The notes: generated by a model not told the origin, from the letters alone. DNA of 64,000 bases from Pegoplata infirma (GCA_963921195.1 OY992540.1:20348262-20412261); one strand, 5' to 3'. Positions 1-10,129 are shown, counted from the first letter of the stretch. A program made the numbers and translations.

Positions 1-1211
1 ATAGACGTGAGGCCAGGCACATGTCCAAATTACCTTTAAGACCCAATAGAGCGGGTACCAAAATGAATAATTCACTAACAGCCTTAAAAACTCGCCATTT
101 CTAGATAAATAAAAAGAAGAGGGGAAAAAATTTGAAATGAAAAAATATTAAGTTATAAAAATATTGAGTGAAAAAAAATTTGAGTGAAAAAAAAAAAAAA
201 AAAATTGTAAAAAAATTTCATTCCATGTCGTTTTCTGTTCCATTCTATTTCGTTTCCCGTTTTATTCCATTCCCTTCCCTTTTCCATTTAATTTCGTTCC
301 ATGAAGGTTTTATTTCTTTCCGTATAACATGAGTTATAGAAATATAAAAGTACCATTTTTTTACCCATTGTTTACCCCATTTTAAACTACCCTCCAAAAC
401 CAACATTTGTTTAAAACATTATTAATATTAAGTCATTAACTAAAAACAAATTACAAGTTTTATCAATATTTACATCATTTCCAAATTAAATTAAGAATTT
501 TTCATTTTTATTAAAACAAACATTAAAAATGTTTTGTCAGACAACTTTATTTTATGACACTTTAGTAAATATGAATAAGAGTTAAGATCAATTGGAATTC
601 GAAAAAGATTAATTGAATTCGGTTAAAGACCAATTTGAAATCAAACAAGTAAAAAATATAAATTAGGCCTTGCCGAATATTATTATTAATACCCTCCACA
701 ATGTCATAAAGATTATTTGAAAAAAAAAAAAAAAATTGTTGAAAAAAAATTTCCGCGAAAAAAAATTGTTGGTCAAAAAAAAATTCCGTTTTTTTTTTTT
801 TTAAATTTCGCGAATTTTTTTTTCAAGTATGTTTGGAATTGTTTAAATGCCATTCGGTATGTAATTTTTTTTACATTTGTCAACCAGCAGCCGAATTAAA
901 GCAAATGGTTTAGTGTTCCCTAACAAGAGAAGTATCTTAACCCTTATGAACTGATTTGGATTTGGTTAGGATGTCTCGGCTTATCGGCCATATCAGTGTT
1001 TTAACATTTCGTTGTCCCCTTATGAAACAAAGTGGACCTTTGGGAAAATTTCGATAACTCACGAAATAACAGGAATATCGCCTATACGTGTCGACTTAAA
1101 TTAAATAAAGAATATTTCGTATTCATATGGAAATCGTAGGTATATGTCTTCACATAAATGCCCCCCAAAATTTACACATTTTCATGAAAAAAATATTTAG
1201 CAAAGTCGAAT
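1..1211. other. AT-rich intergenic or intronic sequence, no gene seen
   Basis: I see no coding region. There are homopolymer A/T tracts, notably around 187-204 and 719-735. At about 660-900 lies a fragment resembling the ends of the (GTCY)-bearing repeat described at 57290: it has a CCTTGCCGAAT and TACCCTCCAC signature on the left and GCAGCCGAATTAAA on the right. Related end sequences in other orientations are at 28655-28870 and 50780-50930. From about 920 a segment (CCCTTATGAACTGATTTGGA) matches, inverted, the sequence at about 3580-3640. The elements at 1220 and 2519 may therefore be nested inside a larger inverted-repeat element. Confidence 0.5.
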
Positions 1212-1631
1212 TTTTATAAGGCTGTAGGCAAAATCGCCCAAAGAAAAATGGCCCAAAAAAGAAAACGAAAATTCGCACAAAAATTTTTCATACAAATTTG
1301 GGTCATATTTCATATGAAAAGTAACCCAACATTTTTGGGCAAATTTTCATAGTTTTTGGGCAAAATTTCGAAACTAAAAATTGGGTGATTTTTCATTACG
1401 AAATATTACCCAAAAATTATATATGAAAAATTGCCCAATTTTATTTTGGTTTTATTTTTTGTCAAAATCTTAAAATGTCAAAACTGAAATATGTATGTCA
1501 CAATAAATCAGTATACATATTATTATTTTTAGAAACAGTAAACGCATATAGGGTTTTTTTTAATTATATATTTAACTAACCAAGCTAACAAGCCAATAAG
1601 CTGAAGCAAAACCGTTCCGTTGTTGCTAACA

Positions 1632-1705
1632 TACAAAGGCTCTGGTGGGAATCGAACCCAAAACCCCTGCTTACATGCAGATTACCACGCTATATATTAA
1701 TCTAT
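1632..1705 (-). repeat. tRNA-like (degenerate) sequence, SINE head or tRNA pseudogene
   Basis: On the minus strand there is a clear Pol III B-box-like GGGTTCGATTCCC followed by ACCAGAGCC. A possible anticodon stem CTGC/GCAG encloses a six-base loop, one base short of a functional tRNA. The A-box and acceptor stem are poor. I therefore read this as a tRNA-derived fragment captured inside the surrounding transposon, not a working tRNA gene. Confidence 0.4.
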
Positions 1706-1767
1706 CGCAGCGCAGTAGAAAATCAAAAGTAATGAATTGAAAAACAGCATGCAACTCCGATAAAAGC

Positions 1768-1857
1768 TCCGCAGGCGAAAAATTTTACCAACAAATTTTA
1801 ACAAAAAATCGCGCGATTTTTTGTTAAAATTTGTTGGTAAAATTTTTTCTGCGGCGC
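1768..1857. repeat. Near-perfect 90-bp palindrome
   Basis: The sequence is symmetrical about position 1812/1813 (centre TCGCGCGA), with arms of roughly 40 bp that pair almost without mismatch and end in CCGCAG/CTGCGG. It lies in the middle of the element at 1220-2342 and would form a cruciform or a long RNA hairpin. Confidence 0.85.
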
Positions 1858-2518
1858 TTTGATCGAAGCTAATTCCAATTTTTTTTATTTCGTTAAAATT
1901 TAAATTTCACACTTAAAACTTTTACATCAATTACTTATGCATTTTACGGGCTGTATTCTCAACGATCTATAAAAATAAATAATAACCACGTAACCTATGG
2001 TCTTATCTTTAAAGTTTTTGTCTTTGTCTTAAAGTTCTTCTGCATAGCCGGCCTTCGGCCGGGCTTAGGGATTACAAACTCCATGCCTTAGACCCACCCT
2101 CTCCGCATAAGAAAGCTTTTCTGTGTAGTAAGTGTTTTGGAAAAAATGTGTTAGAATTTTTTATTTATTTTATTTTGGGCCATTTTTCATTTCTTTTTTG
2201 GGATTTTTTTCGTTAATTTTGGGCGAAGTTTCGTATTTTTCTTTTTGGGTCATTTTTCATATTTTTTGGGCGATTTTGCATTTGGGCGATTTTTCATAAA
2301 CTTTTTTGGGCGAATTTTCTTTGGGCGATTTTGCCTACAGCCTTTTATAAGGCTATGCAACCGTTTTAAAAAAACCTTTCTTCTCATATGTAAACTTCAA
2401 ATAGTTTCTTAGAAAGAAGTGGCTGAAAAATCGAAAAACAATTTATTCGCCATTTTTTACCCAGTTTTTGAACCCCAAAATCCCCGATATGGTCTCTTTT
2501 ATATATGGGGCAATCCAT

Positions 2519-3550
2519 GCCAAATCGGACACTTTGAAAATTTTTTTTTTTAGATTTTCCCAATTTGTTTACAGTTTTTAGTACCCTTTGAAAACTACAT
2601 TATAAAAATGTAATTTTGAATGGAAGCCTACTTAGGGAGTGGAGATAGGGCGTAGGTATGTTTTACAAAAATATTGTAGGGTAAAAATAAATGGGGGTCG
2701 GTCCCACTAATGACCCCTCTCGGACGCACCATTGGACCGATAGAAGCTGATTAAATAAAACAAATTTACAAAAAATAAAAAAATTGTATGGGGACCGCCT
2801 TAACAATTAGAGATAGAGGGTAGGTGTGTTCAGAGAAAATGTTTGGGCTAAAAAAATATTGTGGGTCGGTCATACATTTTGTTGGTCTAAGGGCACTATT
2901 GGGGCAGTAAGAGCGGTTGGAGCAAATTTTAAAAAATGTCGTTTTGTAAGGGAGCCCCCATAGAAATTGGAGATAGGGTATTAGTTTGTTCCAAAGAAAT
3001 GTTAAGAGGTAAAAATTAATGGGGGTCGGTCTTATAAATAACCCCCCAATGACGCACCATTGGCGCAGTAGAAATGATTTTAAGATTGTAAAATTACAAT
3101 AAAATGTTTTCAAAAAATTTTAAAAAATAGTAATAATCGTTATCCCACGATCCTCCTGGGCAAAAAATTTGTAGAATCGATTGAAGTTTTACACAAAAAA
3201 ATTTCAAAAAAATCGAAGAGTACAAACATTTTCAAAAATGAGATTTAAATTTTAAAACTTAAAAATCGCATACTAGAGCGCTTTTAAGAATTTTTTGGTA
3301 TTTTTTTTTTAAAGTACGTAAAAAAACAAAAATTTTGAAAAAAGAAATTTGGACTACTATTGAAGAAGTTATGAGGAAAAGCAGTTTGAGTAAAGGAACA
3401 AACTTCCAATTTTTAAAAATTCGATATTTTTTGAACGGGTCATCAAAAAAATCTGAAAATTTACTACGAGGGAGTTTTTGAAGGGTACTAAAAACTGTAA
3501 ACAAATTGGGAAAATCTAAAAAAAAAAATTTTCAAAGTGTCCGATTTGCC
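2519..3550. mobile_element. Inverted-repeat element with three internal ~165-bp modules (copy 1)
   Basis: Ends GCCAAATCGG...CCGATTTGGC type: the left GCCAAATCGGACACTTTGAA is mirrored on the right with arms of about 90 bp, including AGATTTTCCCAATTTGTTTA. The interior carries three diverged modules, each with GGAGATAGGG, then GGGTCGGTC, then GACGCACCATTGG-like words. The GGTCGGTC boxes recur at about 2693, 2862 and 3021 (spacings about 169 and 160). A second copy is at 17424-18440 and a piece at 28335-28400. No transposase is seen; the ORFs here are by-products of the repeat. Confidence 0.7.
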
Positions 3551-3675
3551 AAGGAAAGTCCCATATATTTTAAGTTTTATGCAAATCGGTTCATAAGGGT
3601 TGTCCCTTGTAAGAGACATTGGTGGACCACAAAACCAATATGTCACATTATATAAATTGGCACTCTAAATATTGA

Positions 3676-3765
3676 ACAAATGGTAAAATTTATGTTTTAT
3701 TTAAAACGGAATGCACCATAACAAATGGTAAAATTTATGTTTTATTTAAAACGGAATGCACCATA
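3676..3765. repeat. 45-bp perfect tandem duplication
   Basis: The stretch beginning ACAAATGGTAAAATTTATG and ending ACGGAATGCACCATA occurs twice in succession without mismatch (3676-3720 and 3721-3765). It lies in the left arm of the fold-back repeat that the LINE at 3998 entered, and it matches part of the arm at 38015-38070. Confidence 0.9.
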
Positions 3766-3985
3766 ATCTAAAAAATTTATTTATTTTAACTGGCTATCGA
3801 TTTATAATTTTTATTTTAGAAAATTTTTAGAACCTGTTCTGAAATTTGTAATTTTTTTTTTAAGTATACATACATATTTGTTGGATTTCATAAAAATTCT
3901 GTAATTGGATTGTATTTTATTTTGTCAACATAGCGTATGAGTATTATATATTTACGAAATTCGTTGGTTTTGCAAATATTTGTTA

Positions 3986-3997
3986 CTCATACGCGAT
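3986..3997. repeat. Target site duplication, left copy (LOA LINE)
   Basis: CTCATACGCGAT here is identical to 8551-8562. The 12-bp direct repeat brackets the whole LINE and fixes its ends. Confidence 0.9.
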
Positions 3998-4096
3998 AGG
4001 TTAGGTTAGGTTGTAAGTGGCTGCTGACGTTTTACGTCAACACACGTAGACTCTGAGGTCCATTGTGATACCACGGGATCGAAATAGGTTTCCCTA
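3998..4096 (-). other. LINE 3' UTR, hairpin and tandem-repeat tail
   Basis: Downstream of the ORF2 stop is a short untranslated tail. It contains TGACGTAAAACGTCA, a small perfect stem-loop, then about 20 bp later the terminus AACCTAACCTAACCT. The truncated LINE at 23674-23914 ends the same way. In related elements the 3' end structure is what the reverse transcriptase recognises when priming at the target; that role here is inferred. Confidence 0.7.
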
Positions 4097-5164
4097 CTAG
4101 TCCCTGTCGTTAAACCAGTTTGAGCTTCTTATGAAACTCCTTAGATGTTGAATTTTGACATCCGACAAATCAGAAAGATCGTACAGCTCCCTAGATCCCA
4201 GTGAAGCAAGTCGCTGACCAGAAAGTGCCGGGCAATGGCAAATAAAGTGTTCGATAGTTTCCAACTCCTCTTCATCCATGCAACTTCGGCAAAAGTCATT
4301 CGACGGCACATTTAACCGCTCTGCGTGCTTCCCTATAAGACAGTGTCCGGTAATTATAGAAACCACCGTCGAAATCTCTCCTCTTGGAAGCGATATCAGC
4401 TCACTTGTGCGCCCCTGATTAAGAGAAGGCCAAATCAGTCGTGTTGTCTCACACGTCCATCCATTTGCCCATCTTTGATTAGTCTTCGTCGCAGAACAAA
4501 GCCGTAGGTTTTGCTTGCAAGTTTCTAGAGGCATACCAACACATTCCAATTCTGTTGGAACCTGTAAGGTAGTTCCTAGTCTTGCAAGCTCATCGGCTTT
4601 GCAATTCCCTGGAATGTCTCTGTGCCCTGGGACCCATATGAGTCGTATATTAAACTGCTTGGCCATCTCATTTAAAGACGTGCGGCAGTTAAGGGCAGAT
4701 CTTGTTTTCAGAAACATTGAATCCAGGGACTTGACCGCGGCTTGACTGTCAGTATAGATGTTGACTGCGGTTGTAGACAAGACATTGCAGCTCAACCAGT
4801 CAGCCACTTCCTTTATTGCCAGCATCTCTGCCTGGTAAACACTGCAATGATCTGGCAATCTACGAGCCAGGCTCAATCCAAGCTCTTCCGAATAGACCCC
4901 AAAGCCCACTTGTTCGTGCAGCCTCGATCCATCTGTGTAAAAATTTATGGTAGCTCCACTTCCCGGAGTATCCCCCATCCAAGACTCCCTGGATGGTATC
5001 ATAGTGGTAAAGTGGCGCTTAAAGAGGCTCAAAGAGGGAGCACAATCCACATTTTGTGGTATTGTTATCTTTTTCAAGATCGCGCTATGGCCACAATCGC
5101 TGCTCCTCCATTGCAGCGTGCTATTAAGTCGAATTGCCGACGCAGCTGCATACTGCCTACCCAA
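4097..5164 (-). pseudogene. LINE ORF2, RNase H and C-terminal region
   Basis: This frame carries a type I RNase H. Visible catalytic positions are the D of FYTDGS, the E of YQAEMLA, the D of IYTDSQAA and the final D in the WVPGHRDIPGNCKADELAR segment, so the active site looks intact. A Cys/His-rich region near the C terminus (CRSCMDEEELETIEHFICHC) is typical of the ends of LOA/Jockey ORF2 proteins. The protein ends FIRSSNWFNDRD. The frame differs from the reverse transcriptase frame just upstream, with the slip near 5157-5170, so it would not be translated as part of ORF2. RNase H removes the RNA strand of the cDNA hybrid in elements that carry it. Confidence 0.9.
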
Positions 5165-6937
5165 TACTTATGTCCAAGGGTATCAGGTGAAGGAGGATTT
5201 CTAATGCAGCCGTAGGTGTAGTACGAAGAGCACCAGTGATGCACATTGACGCCATTCTCTGTACCTTCGTGATAAAGACACAGTTCGCCTTTGTTTCTAA
5301 AGCAGACCACCAGACAATGATTCCATACAGCAAAATTGGACGCACCACTGCTGTATAGATCCAATGAACGACTTGAGGGCTAAAACCCCATCGTTTTCCA
5401 ATGGCTCTTTTACAGGAATACAAAGCAATCGTTGCTTTTCTCACCCGTTCCTCAATATTACGCCTGAAATTCAGCTTCCTATCTAGAAATACTCCAAGAT
5501 ACTTGGGTCCATCTGAGAAGGTGATTTCAGTACCGTCCAGAGAAATAGGATCGAAAGCAGGAATCTTATTTTTCCTTGTAAATAAAACAAGCTCTGTTTT
5601 ACTAGGATTAACTCCTAGACCACAGTCTCTTGCCCATTTAGACAGATCTTTCAGAGAACCCTGAAGAATGTCCCGCAATGTTGGCAGATGCTTCCCCTTT
5701 ACCGCTATCGCGACATCGTCAGCATATGCGACAACATGACAACCACGTGCTTCTAGAGATAGTAGCATTGAATTCAGTGCCAGGTTCCAAAGAAGCGGCG
5801 AAAGAACACCTCCTTGTGGTGTGCCCCTATTGACAAATCGAGATATGACGGACGCTCCCAATTCAGACGTTATACGTCTACTGGCAAGTAGGCTTTCCAC
5901 CATTAAAACGATTTCACGCTTTACTCCCAGACCAGACAATGCCAATATTATCGATTCTGGGATGACATTATTAAAAGCCCCCTCAATATCAAGAAAGGCC
6001 ACCATAGTGTACTCCTTTACCGAAAGCGATCTCTCGATGGTACCAACGAGCTCATGAAGAGCTGTTTCCGTTGATCGTCCCTTGCTGTATGCATGTTGCT
6101 TTGTCGAAAGCAACCTCGGGTCAATCACTCTACGCAAATATGAGTCTATCATTCGTTCCATTGTCTTTAACAAAAAAGAAGACAGACTAATTGGTCTGAA
6201 ATCCTTCGGAGCTGTGTGGGAACTTTTCCCAGCCTTCGGGATAAATACGACTCTGGTATCCCTCCATTTTAAAGGAATATACGACCAGTTGATGCATGCT
6301 GTGTATAGATTATACAGCAACGGGGCTATATAGTCCAACACTTGCTGCAACTCAGCCGGGTATACCATCAGGTCCCGGGGATTTATAGGGCCTGAAGCTT
6401 TTTATCGCCCAGATTAATGTTGGCATATTTATTATTTCCGAAGCAATTTCAGATGCTTGGGCATCAGAACGTTCCAAAGCTTGAAACGGCGTCATGGAAT
6501 TGCCCGGAAAATGCGTGTTTAAAAGGAGATCCAGCGACTCTCTACTGGAGGAAGACCACACCCCATTAGGATCTTTCAGGTATCCCAGGGTGCAAGGAGA
6601 AGAAGCCAGAACCTTGCGCAGCCTGGATGCCTCAGAAACGTCTGTTTCTGTTTCCACAGAAGTTTTTCCAAGAATCACATTTTGCATTTCTGATCATCTT
6701 TTTATAACTCTTAAGTTGCAGCCTGTATGCAGACCAGTCCTCGTCCGCTCTTGAAAATTTAGCCTTATTAAAGAGCTTTCTGCAGGAATCTCTGCTCGTC
6801 TGCAACTCATTTGACCCCCAAGGTGGCTTTTTTTCCCCTCTAGGCTTTGCAGAAAGGCAAGACGCATCCAGGCACCTATTACAAACATTTGTTATGCTGT
6901 TCAGATAAGGGTACTTCATCAGATAAGGGTACTTCAT
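5157..6937 (-). pseudogene. LINE ORF2, linker and reverse transcriptase region (frameshifted)
   Basis: Three frames must be read in turn: 6937-6632 (linker, PWGSNEL and KMIRNAKCDSWKNFC), 6687-6352 (linker to YKSPGPDGIPG) and 6368-5157 (reverse transcriptase core). The core shows VVFIPKAGKSS, FRPISL, FLDIEGAFNNV (first catalytic Asp), RGTPQGGVLSPLLWNL, VVAYADDVAI (catalytic Asp pair) and KYLGVFLD, all in the expected order. The shifts fall near 6640-6690, 6352-6368 and 5157-5170. The catalytic motifs are well kept despite the shifts, which suggests recent decay. Confidence 0.9.
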
Positions 6938-7676
6938 CCAAAAGCAAAGAAAAAGTCTCCCTATATTTCACCCAGTTTGTTCTCCTCAGATTTCTAGAGA
7001 CTGTCTCAACCGGGGCACGCTCCCTGAGTAAAAACTCAATGTAGCGATGATCTGAGAAAGAATGCTCTTCCAAAACTCTCCAGTCATCAATTCTATCAGA
7101 CAATGTATCTGATACAAGTGTTACGTCAAGAACCTCTTGCCGCGTACTTGTAACGAAAGTTGGTTCACCACCCTTGTTACAAATATACAGGTTAGTGCCT
7201 AACAAAAACTCCAAAAGTGATTCGCCTCTATCATTTGTGTCTGTACTTCCCCATATCGAATGATGTGCATTAGCATCACAACACACTACTAACTGGTGTC
7301 CCCTAGATTCAGACTCCCGAATTAGACCGACAACCTTCTCCGGGGGTATTGACCCCGGATTAGGAAAATACGCAGAGGCGAGCCAAATAGACTTCCCATG
7401 AAGCTCTAAGCTAGCCGCTGTAACATCCATATCACTAAAAGTTGATAAAAAGAATATATTTAAGCCATTTTTTGCCAAGATGCAGGCTCTTGGTGAACCC
7501 TCACCTTTGGCAACCACTAACTTAAACCCAGGGGTCTTCAATCCGCAAACCCTGCCACCCCGCACCCAGGGCTCTTGGATAAAAACCAAGTCAACTGCTC
7601 CTGTCGTCAGGCGCAGCAAGATTGCAACTGAGGCTGCCTTACAGTGATGGAGGTTTATTTGTAGGAACCGCAACAT
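6879..7676 (-). pseudogene. LINE ORF2, N-terminal AP-type endonuclease
   Basis: The 265-residue frame starts MLRFLQINLHHCKAA and has the endonuclease/exonuclease/phosphatase fold motifs in order: N8 in QINLHH, E35 in IQEPW, Y103 in AYFPN, D134 and N136 in DANAHHSIWG, D184 in LDVTL, and S208-D209-H210 in FSDH. This enzyme nicks the chromosomal target to prime reverse transcription. The start overlaps ORF1 by 38 bp in another frame, as is usual for two-ORF LINEs. After an 18-bp tandem duplication at 6901-6936 the frame drifts out and stops, so the domain is cut from the reverse transcriptase. Confidence 0.9.
6901..6936. repeat. 18-bp tandem duplication inside LINE ORF2
   Basis: TCAGATAAGGGTACTTCA is repeated exactly (6901-6918, 6919-6936). 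In protein this doubles SDEVPL in one frame and MKYPYL in the other. It sits at the place where the endonuclease frame and the linker frame part. Confidence 0.9.
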
Positions 7677-8472
7677 CTTGTTTTATTTCCACCATCCTTT
7701 CCACCACCATGTTATTGGCTTCATCCTCCGTGTTATCAAAGAGGTCGCATTCGTCCCCAGATTCGGTTTCGAATAAGCCAGATATATATCCCATCTGTTC
7801 TGAATCGGAGGCAACAGAACTCTCCGAATTCCTCACTGCATGGCCCTCGTCCTGAATGTCACCCATCGTGGCATCAGCTTTATCCTCCATGCCATCACAG
7901 AGGTCGCATTCGTTACCAGATTCGGTTTCAAAAATGCCAGATGCATCTCCCATCAGCCTAGAATCGGCCAGCTGAATATCAACCTTTTCCAGATTCTCCT
8001 CCCCAGCCGACTCTGCCACTGGCTTGTCTGCGTCCAAAATAGTCTTCTGGTCGCCCTTGTAGACATTGACTCTTATATGAAAAAATCCAAATCTAATAAT
8101 GCCGTCAGTTCTGGCTAAAAGCGGAAGCGATTCCTCATTAACCAAGACCACAGCTTGACGACGAGCGCCCTCCATCTCATCCAATCTGGCAATTTGCCAA
8201 TTCTGAGTTGGAAGGTCAGGATTGCAGACTTTTATCATCTTAAGAATCACCGCAGTGTCATTTGTAGCCATTGGGATCCATGCATGAGCTCTGGGTTGCG
8301 AGGGGATATCATGTTTTTCCACAACGTCCAGTCTGGCTCCAGGCCATAACTCTCCCACTTGGCTAATGGCAACCTTAAACACGGCTGCGGATCTTTCGTT
8401 CCCAAAAGCAACGAGTTTTACTCGCCCCTGATACCAACCTGCGTTGACAGTAGTAGGGAGAAAATCAGGCAT
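7639..8472 (-). CDS. LINE ORF1 protein with DUF4780-like domain
   Basis: A complete 277-residue frame from ATG at 8472. Residues about 10-140 contain LWPGARLDVVEKHDIPSQP, then WIPMATNDTAVILKMI, CNPDLPTQNWQIARLDE and the closing IRFGFFHIRVNVYKG, which I recognise as the DUF4780 pattern found in insect LINE ORF1 proteins. No zinc knuckle is present. The C-terminal half is acidic and holds an internal repeat: FETESGNECDLCDG and FETESGDECDLFDN about 60 residues apart. ORF1 proteins of non-LTR elements bind the element RNA; that role is inferred. It is the only undamaged reading frame in the element. Confidence 0.8.
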   Translation of the reverse strand: MPDFLPTTVNAGWYQGRVKLVAFGNERSAAVFKVAISQVGELWPGARLDVVEKHDIPSQPRAHAWIPMATNDTAVILKMIKVCNPDLPTQNWQIARLDEMEGARRQAVVLVNEESLPLLARTDGIIRFGFFHIRVNVYKGDQKTILDADKPVAESAGEENLEKVDIQLADSRLMGDASGIFETESGNECDLCDGMEDKADATMGDIQDEGHAVRNSESSVASDSEQMGYISGLFETESGDECDLFDNTEDEANNMVVERMVEIKQDVAVPTNKPPSL

Positions 8473-8550
8473 ACTCTCAAGGAGCCTATAGTAGATTTCA
8501 TTTAGTTTAGTTTCAACTAAACTCCACTTGTCCCTTGGAATATTACAATC

Positions 8551-8562
8551 CTCATACGCGAT
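8551..8562. repeat. Target site duplication, right copy (LOA LINE)
   Basis: Identical to 3986-3997 (CTCATACGCGAT). The next base after the duplication differs on the two sides, so the length is exactly 12. Confidence 0.9.
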
Positions 8563-8659
8563 GTTGACACAATAAAATACAAGAGATGTACAGAATTTTT
8601 AAGAAATTCAATATCCAAATGAGGGATGGAATAGTTGATACAAATGTACGTTTTTGGAT

Positions 8660-10080
8660 AATATATAAGTTGAGAAATACGCCCGCGACTCATTTGATCA
8701 AAATTGAACTAATTTTTATTAATTTTTTTAATTGATTTTTTTTTCTTGCAATAATTTTTACCCCATTTTCTACTAATTGAAATATGGTTATTCGAAGAGA
8801 AACTCTTTTAAATCTAAAAAGAGTTTAATTTATGCTTATGTATGGTCTAATGAATATCAGCTGACTTTCCACGCCTCGTCCGAACTAGTTGCAAGCACTT
8901 TAAATGTCTTTTTTGAATATGAATCTGGGTTGCTCCACTAATATATTTATAGAATTTTTAGTTTTATTGCATTTTTCCCGAGGAATAATTTTTGTCTTAA
9001 ATCATCTTTCATCGTTTTAGAGGTAAACCTAAAATGTAACTTTTTTGACATTTGGCCGCTATTTTTCAAAAACGCCTCTGGCGAAGATTTTGATATTCGT
9101 CGAAATAAAGTAGTGGGGCACCTCAGGATCTTATTCAAGAAAGACATCAACAGTGTTCACAACTTGAGGTTAAAGTTGGTTCGGTCGAGGCGGTGTTTTG
9201 TTTATTAAATTTGTTTTTTCCCGAAACAAATGTCCAATCTCTATTTTGTATTTTTAAAAAACATTCTTGAATTTTTAGTACTTGATTTGTTTATTAATAA
9301 TATACATTTTTTTGTTCTTTTAAATAAAATTAAAAAAGTACCTCGAGGGCTTAAAAAGTACAATTTAAAATAATTTTTGATCCCAAAACGAAATTGCCAT
9401 ATTTCATCCCTGATTCTAATGCAATTTTCTCGAGAAATACAAAAAATGGAGGGCATTTTTTATTAAGATAAAAACCGTGACTCAAATTATTTGATGTTTT
9501 GACAGTTGACAATTTTATTGACGTTTGGAAATTTACTAATCTAAATTACTACACTAAAAACTTGACATCGTTAAAACCTCAATTGTGTAATTTCTCCGGT
9601 ATATTTAAAATTAAACTCTAACTAATCTGTGTACAGTTTAAATTTTAAAATAGGTCAAAAATGCAGTTTTGCTTTATCACAAATTATTAAAAACTTTAAC
9701 GTGAATACCCATATGTTTATACTGGCTTCAAACTGCTTCAAACAAAATCTATATTTTTTAACATTGACATTTATTATTCTCAGGCAATAATTTCGAATGG
9801 GGGGAGTAAAATTTTGAGGTACTCATTAATAATTGCATGCATGTCATGTTTTTGATTTTTTTTTTTTCTACGATGTCATTGAATTAATATTTTAAATATT
9901 TTTTTTTGTTTTCTAAGCAGCCAGAAAACAATCATTTAATTATTTAAAAGATAAAAATATTTAATTGATAGATTATGGGAATTCAAGATATAACACAAAG
10001 ATTATGATTAGGGGTTTTCACGATCTTGGGCTTTTTTTGACCTTTGGCAGTTTTGCTCGATATCGTTAATACTCCTATTA
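8660..10080. other. Putative intron of the transporter gene, no feature recognised
   Basis: If the transporter gene continues to the left, this is intron 2. It is AT-rich with no coding signal on either strand. I found no exon matching the second conserved segment of SLC41 proteins here or anywhere further left. A GGGGTTTTCAC word at about 10013 recurs inverted near 18925, a possible repeat end. Confidence 0.4.
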
Positions 10081-10129
10081 TTTAAGAATAAAATATTATT
10101 TTCATGATCAAAAGATCGATCTGACTTAC

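Larger units (their letters stand above)
1220..2342. mobile_element. Non-autonomous DNA transposon (8-bp TSD class) with 28-bp perfect terminal inverted repeats
   Basis: The left end GGCTGTAGGCAAAATCGCCC and the right end are perfect reverse complements over 28 bp. Both flanks carry TTTTATAA (1212-1219 and 2343-2350), an 8-bp target site duplication. The shared flank also continues GGCT, so the exact edge could move by a few bases. Inside are many copies of a TTGGGCAATTTTTCATA-like word, a near-perfect palindrome at 1768-1857 and a tRNA-like fragment. No transposase is encoded. An 8-bp duplication fits hAT, P or Merlin superfamilies; the termini are not the usual hAT CAG, so the superfamily is left open. 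Confidence 0.85.
3998..8550 (-). mobile_element. Nearly full-length LOA-clade non-LTR retrotransposon, inactivated
   Basis: The 4,553-bp element is bounded by a 12-bp target site duplication. In minus-strand order it has a 78-bp leader, ORF1 with a DUF4780-like domain, and a broken ORF2 with AP-type endonuclease, reverse transcriptase and RNase H. The 3' UTR is short, and the end is a tandem AACCTAACCTAACCT rather than poly(A). Jockey-superfamily endonuclease and reverse transcriptase followed by an RNase H domain, with repeat-type 3' ends, suggest the LOA clade (Loa, Bilbo, Baggins type); this assignment rests on recognition, not alignment. At least four frame changes in ORF2 make it dead. 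It lies in the same orientation as the transporter gene, probably in one of its introns. Confidence 0.9.
3690..8650. repeat. Fold-back (MITE) copy split by the LINE insertion
   Basis: The left part (3690-3985) has words shared with the complete element at 37844-38914: ACGGAATGCACCATAA, GGCTATCGATT and AGAACCTGTTCTGAAATTT. Its arm ATTTTATTTTGTCAACATAGCGTATGAG is mirrored to the right of the LINE by CTCATACGCGATGTTGACACAATAAAAT (8551 on). The LINE therefore sits near the axis of this hairpin. The right arm appears cut short or diverged after about 8650. A third copy of the hairpin core is at 47370-47590. Confidence 0.65.

Noticed and set aside
2766..3113. 115-residue minus-strand frame
   Set aside because: It lies wholly in the modular repeat; the related copy at 17424 does not keep the frame open, so it is not under coding constraint.
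3998..4012. TTAGG repeats as a telomere
   Set aside because: Only about three units, located exactly at the LINE 3' end inside the target duplication, and repeated at the end of the second LINE; higher flies lack TTAGG telomeres.
5401..6754. Several plus-strand frames opposite the LINE
   Set aside because: They are shadows of the LINE ORF2 coding strand.
1..10080. Downstream exons of the SLC41-like gene
   Set aside because: I looked on the minus strand for the [16 protein letters not shown] segment expected next and did not find it; the next exon is probably outside the window.
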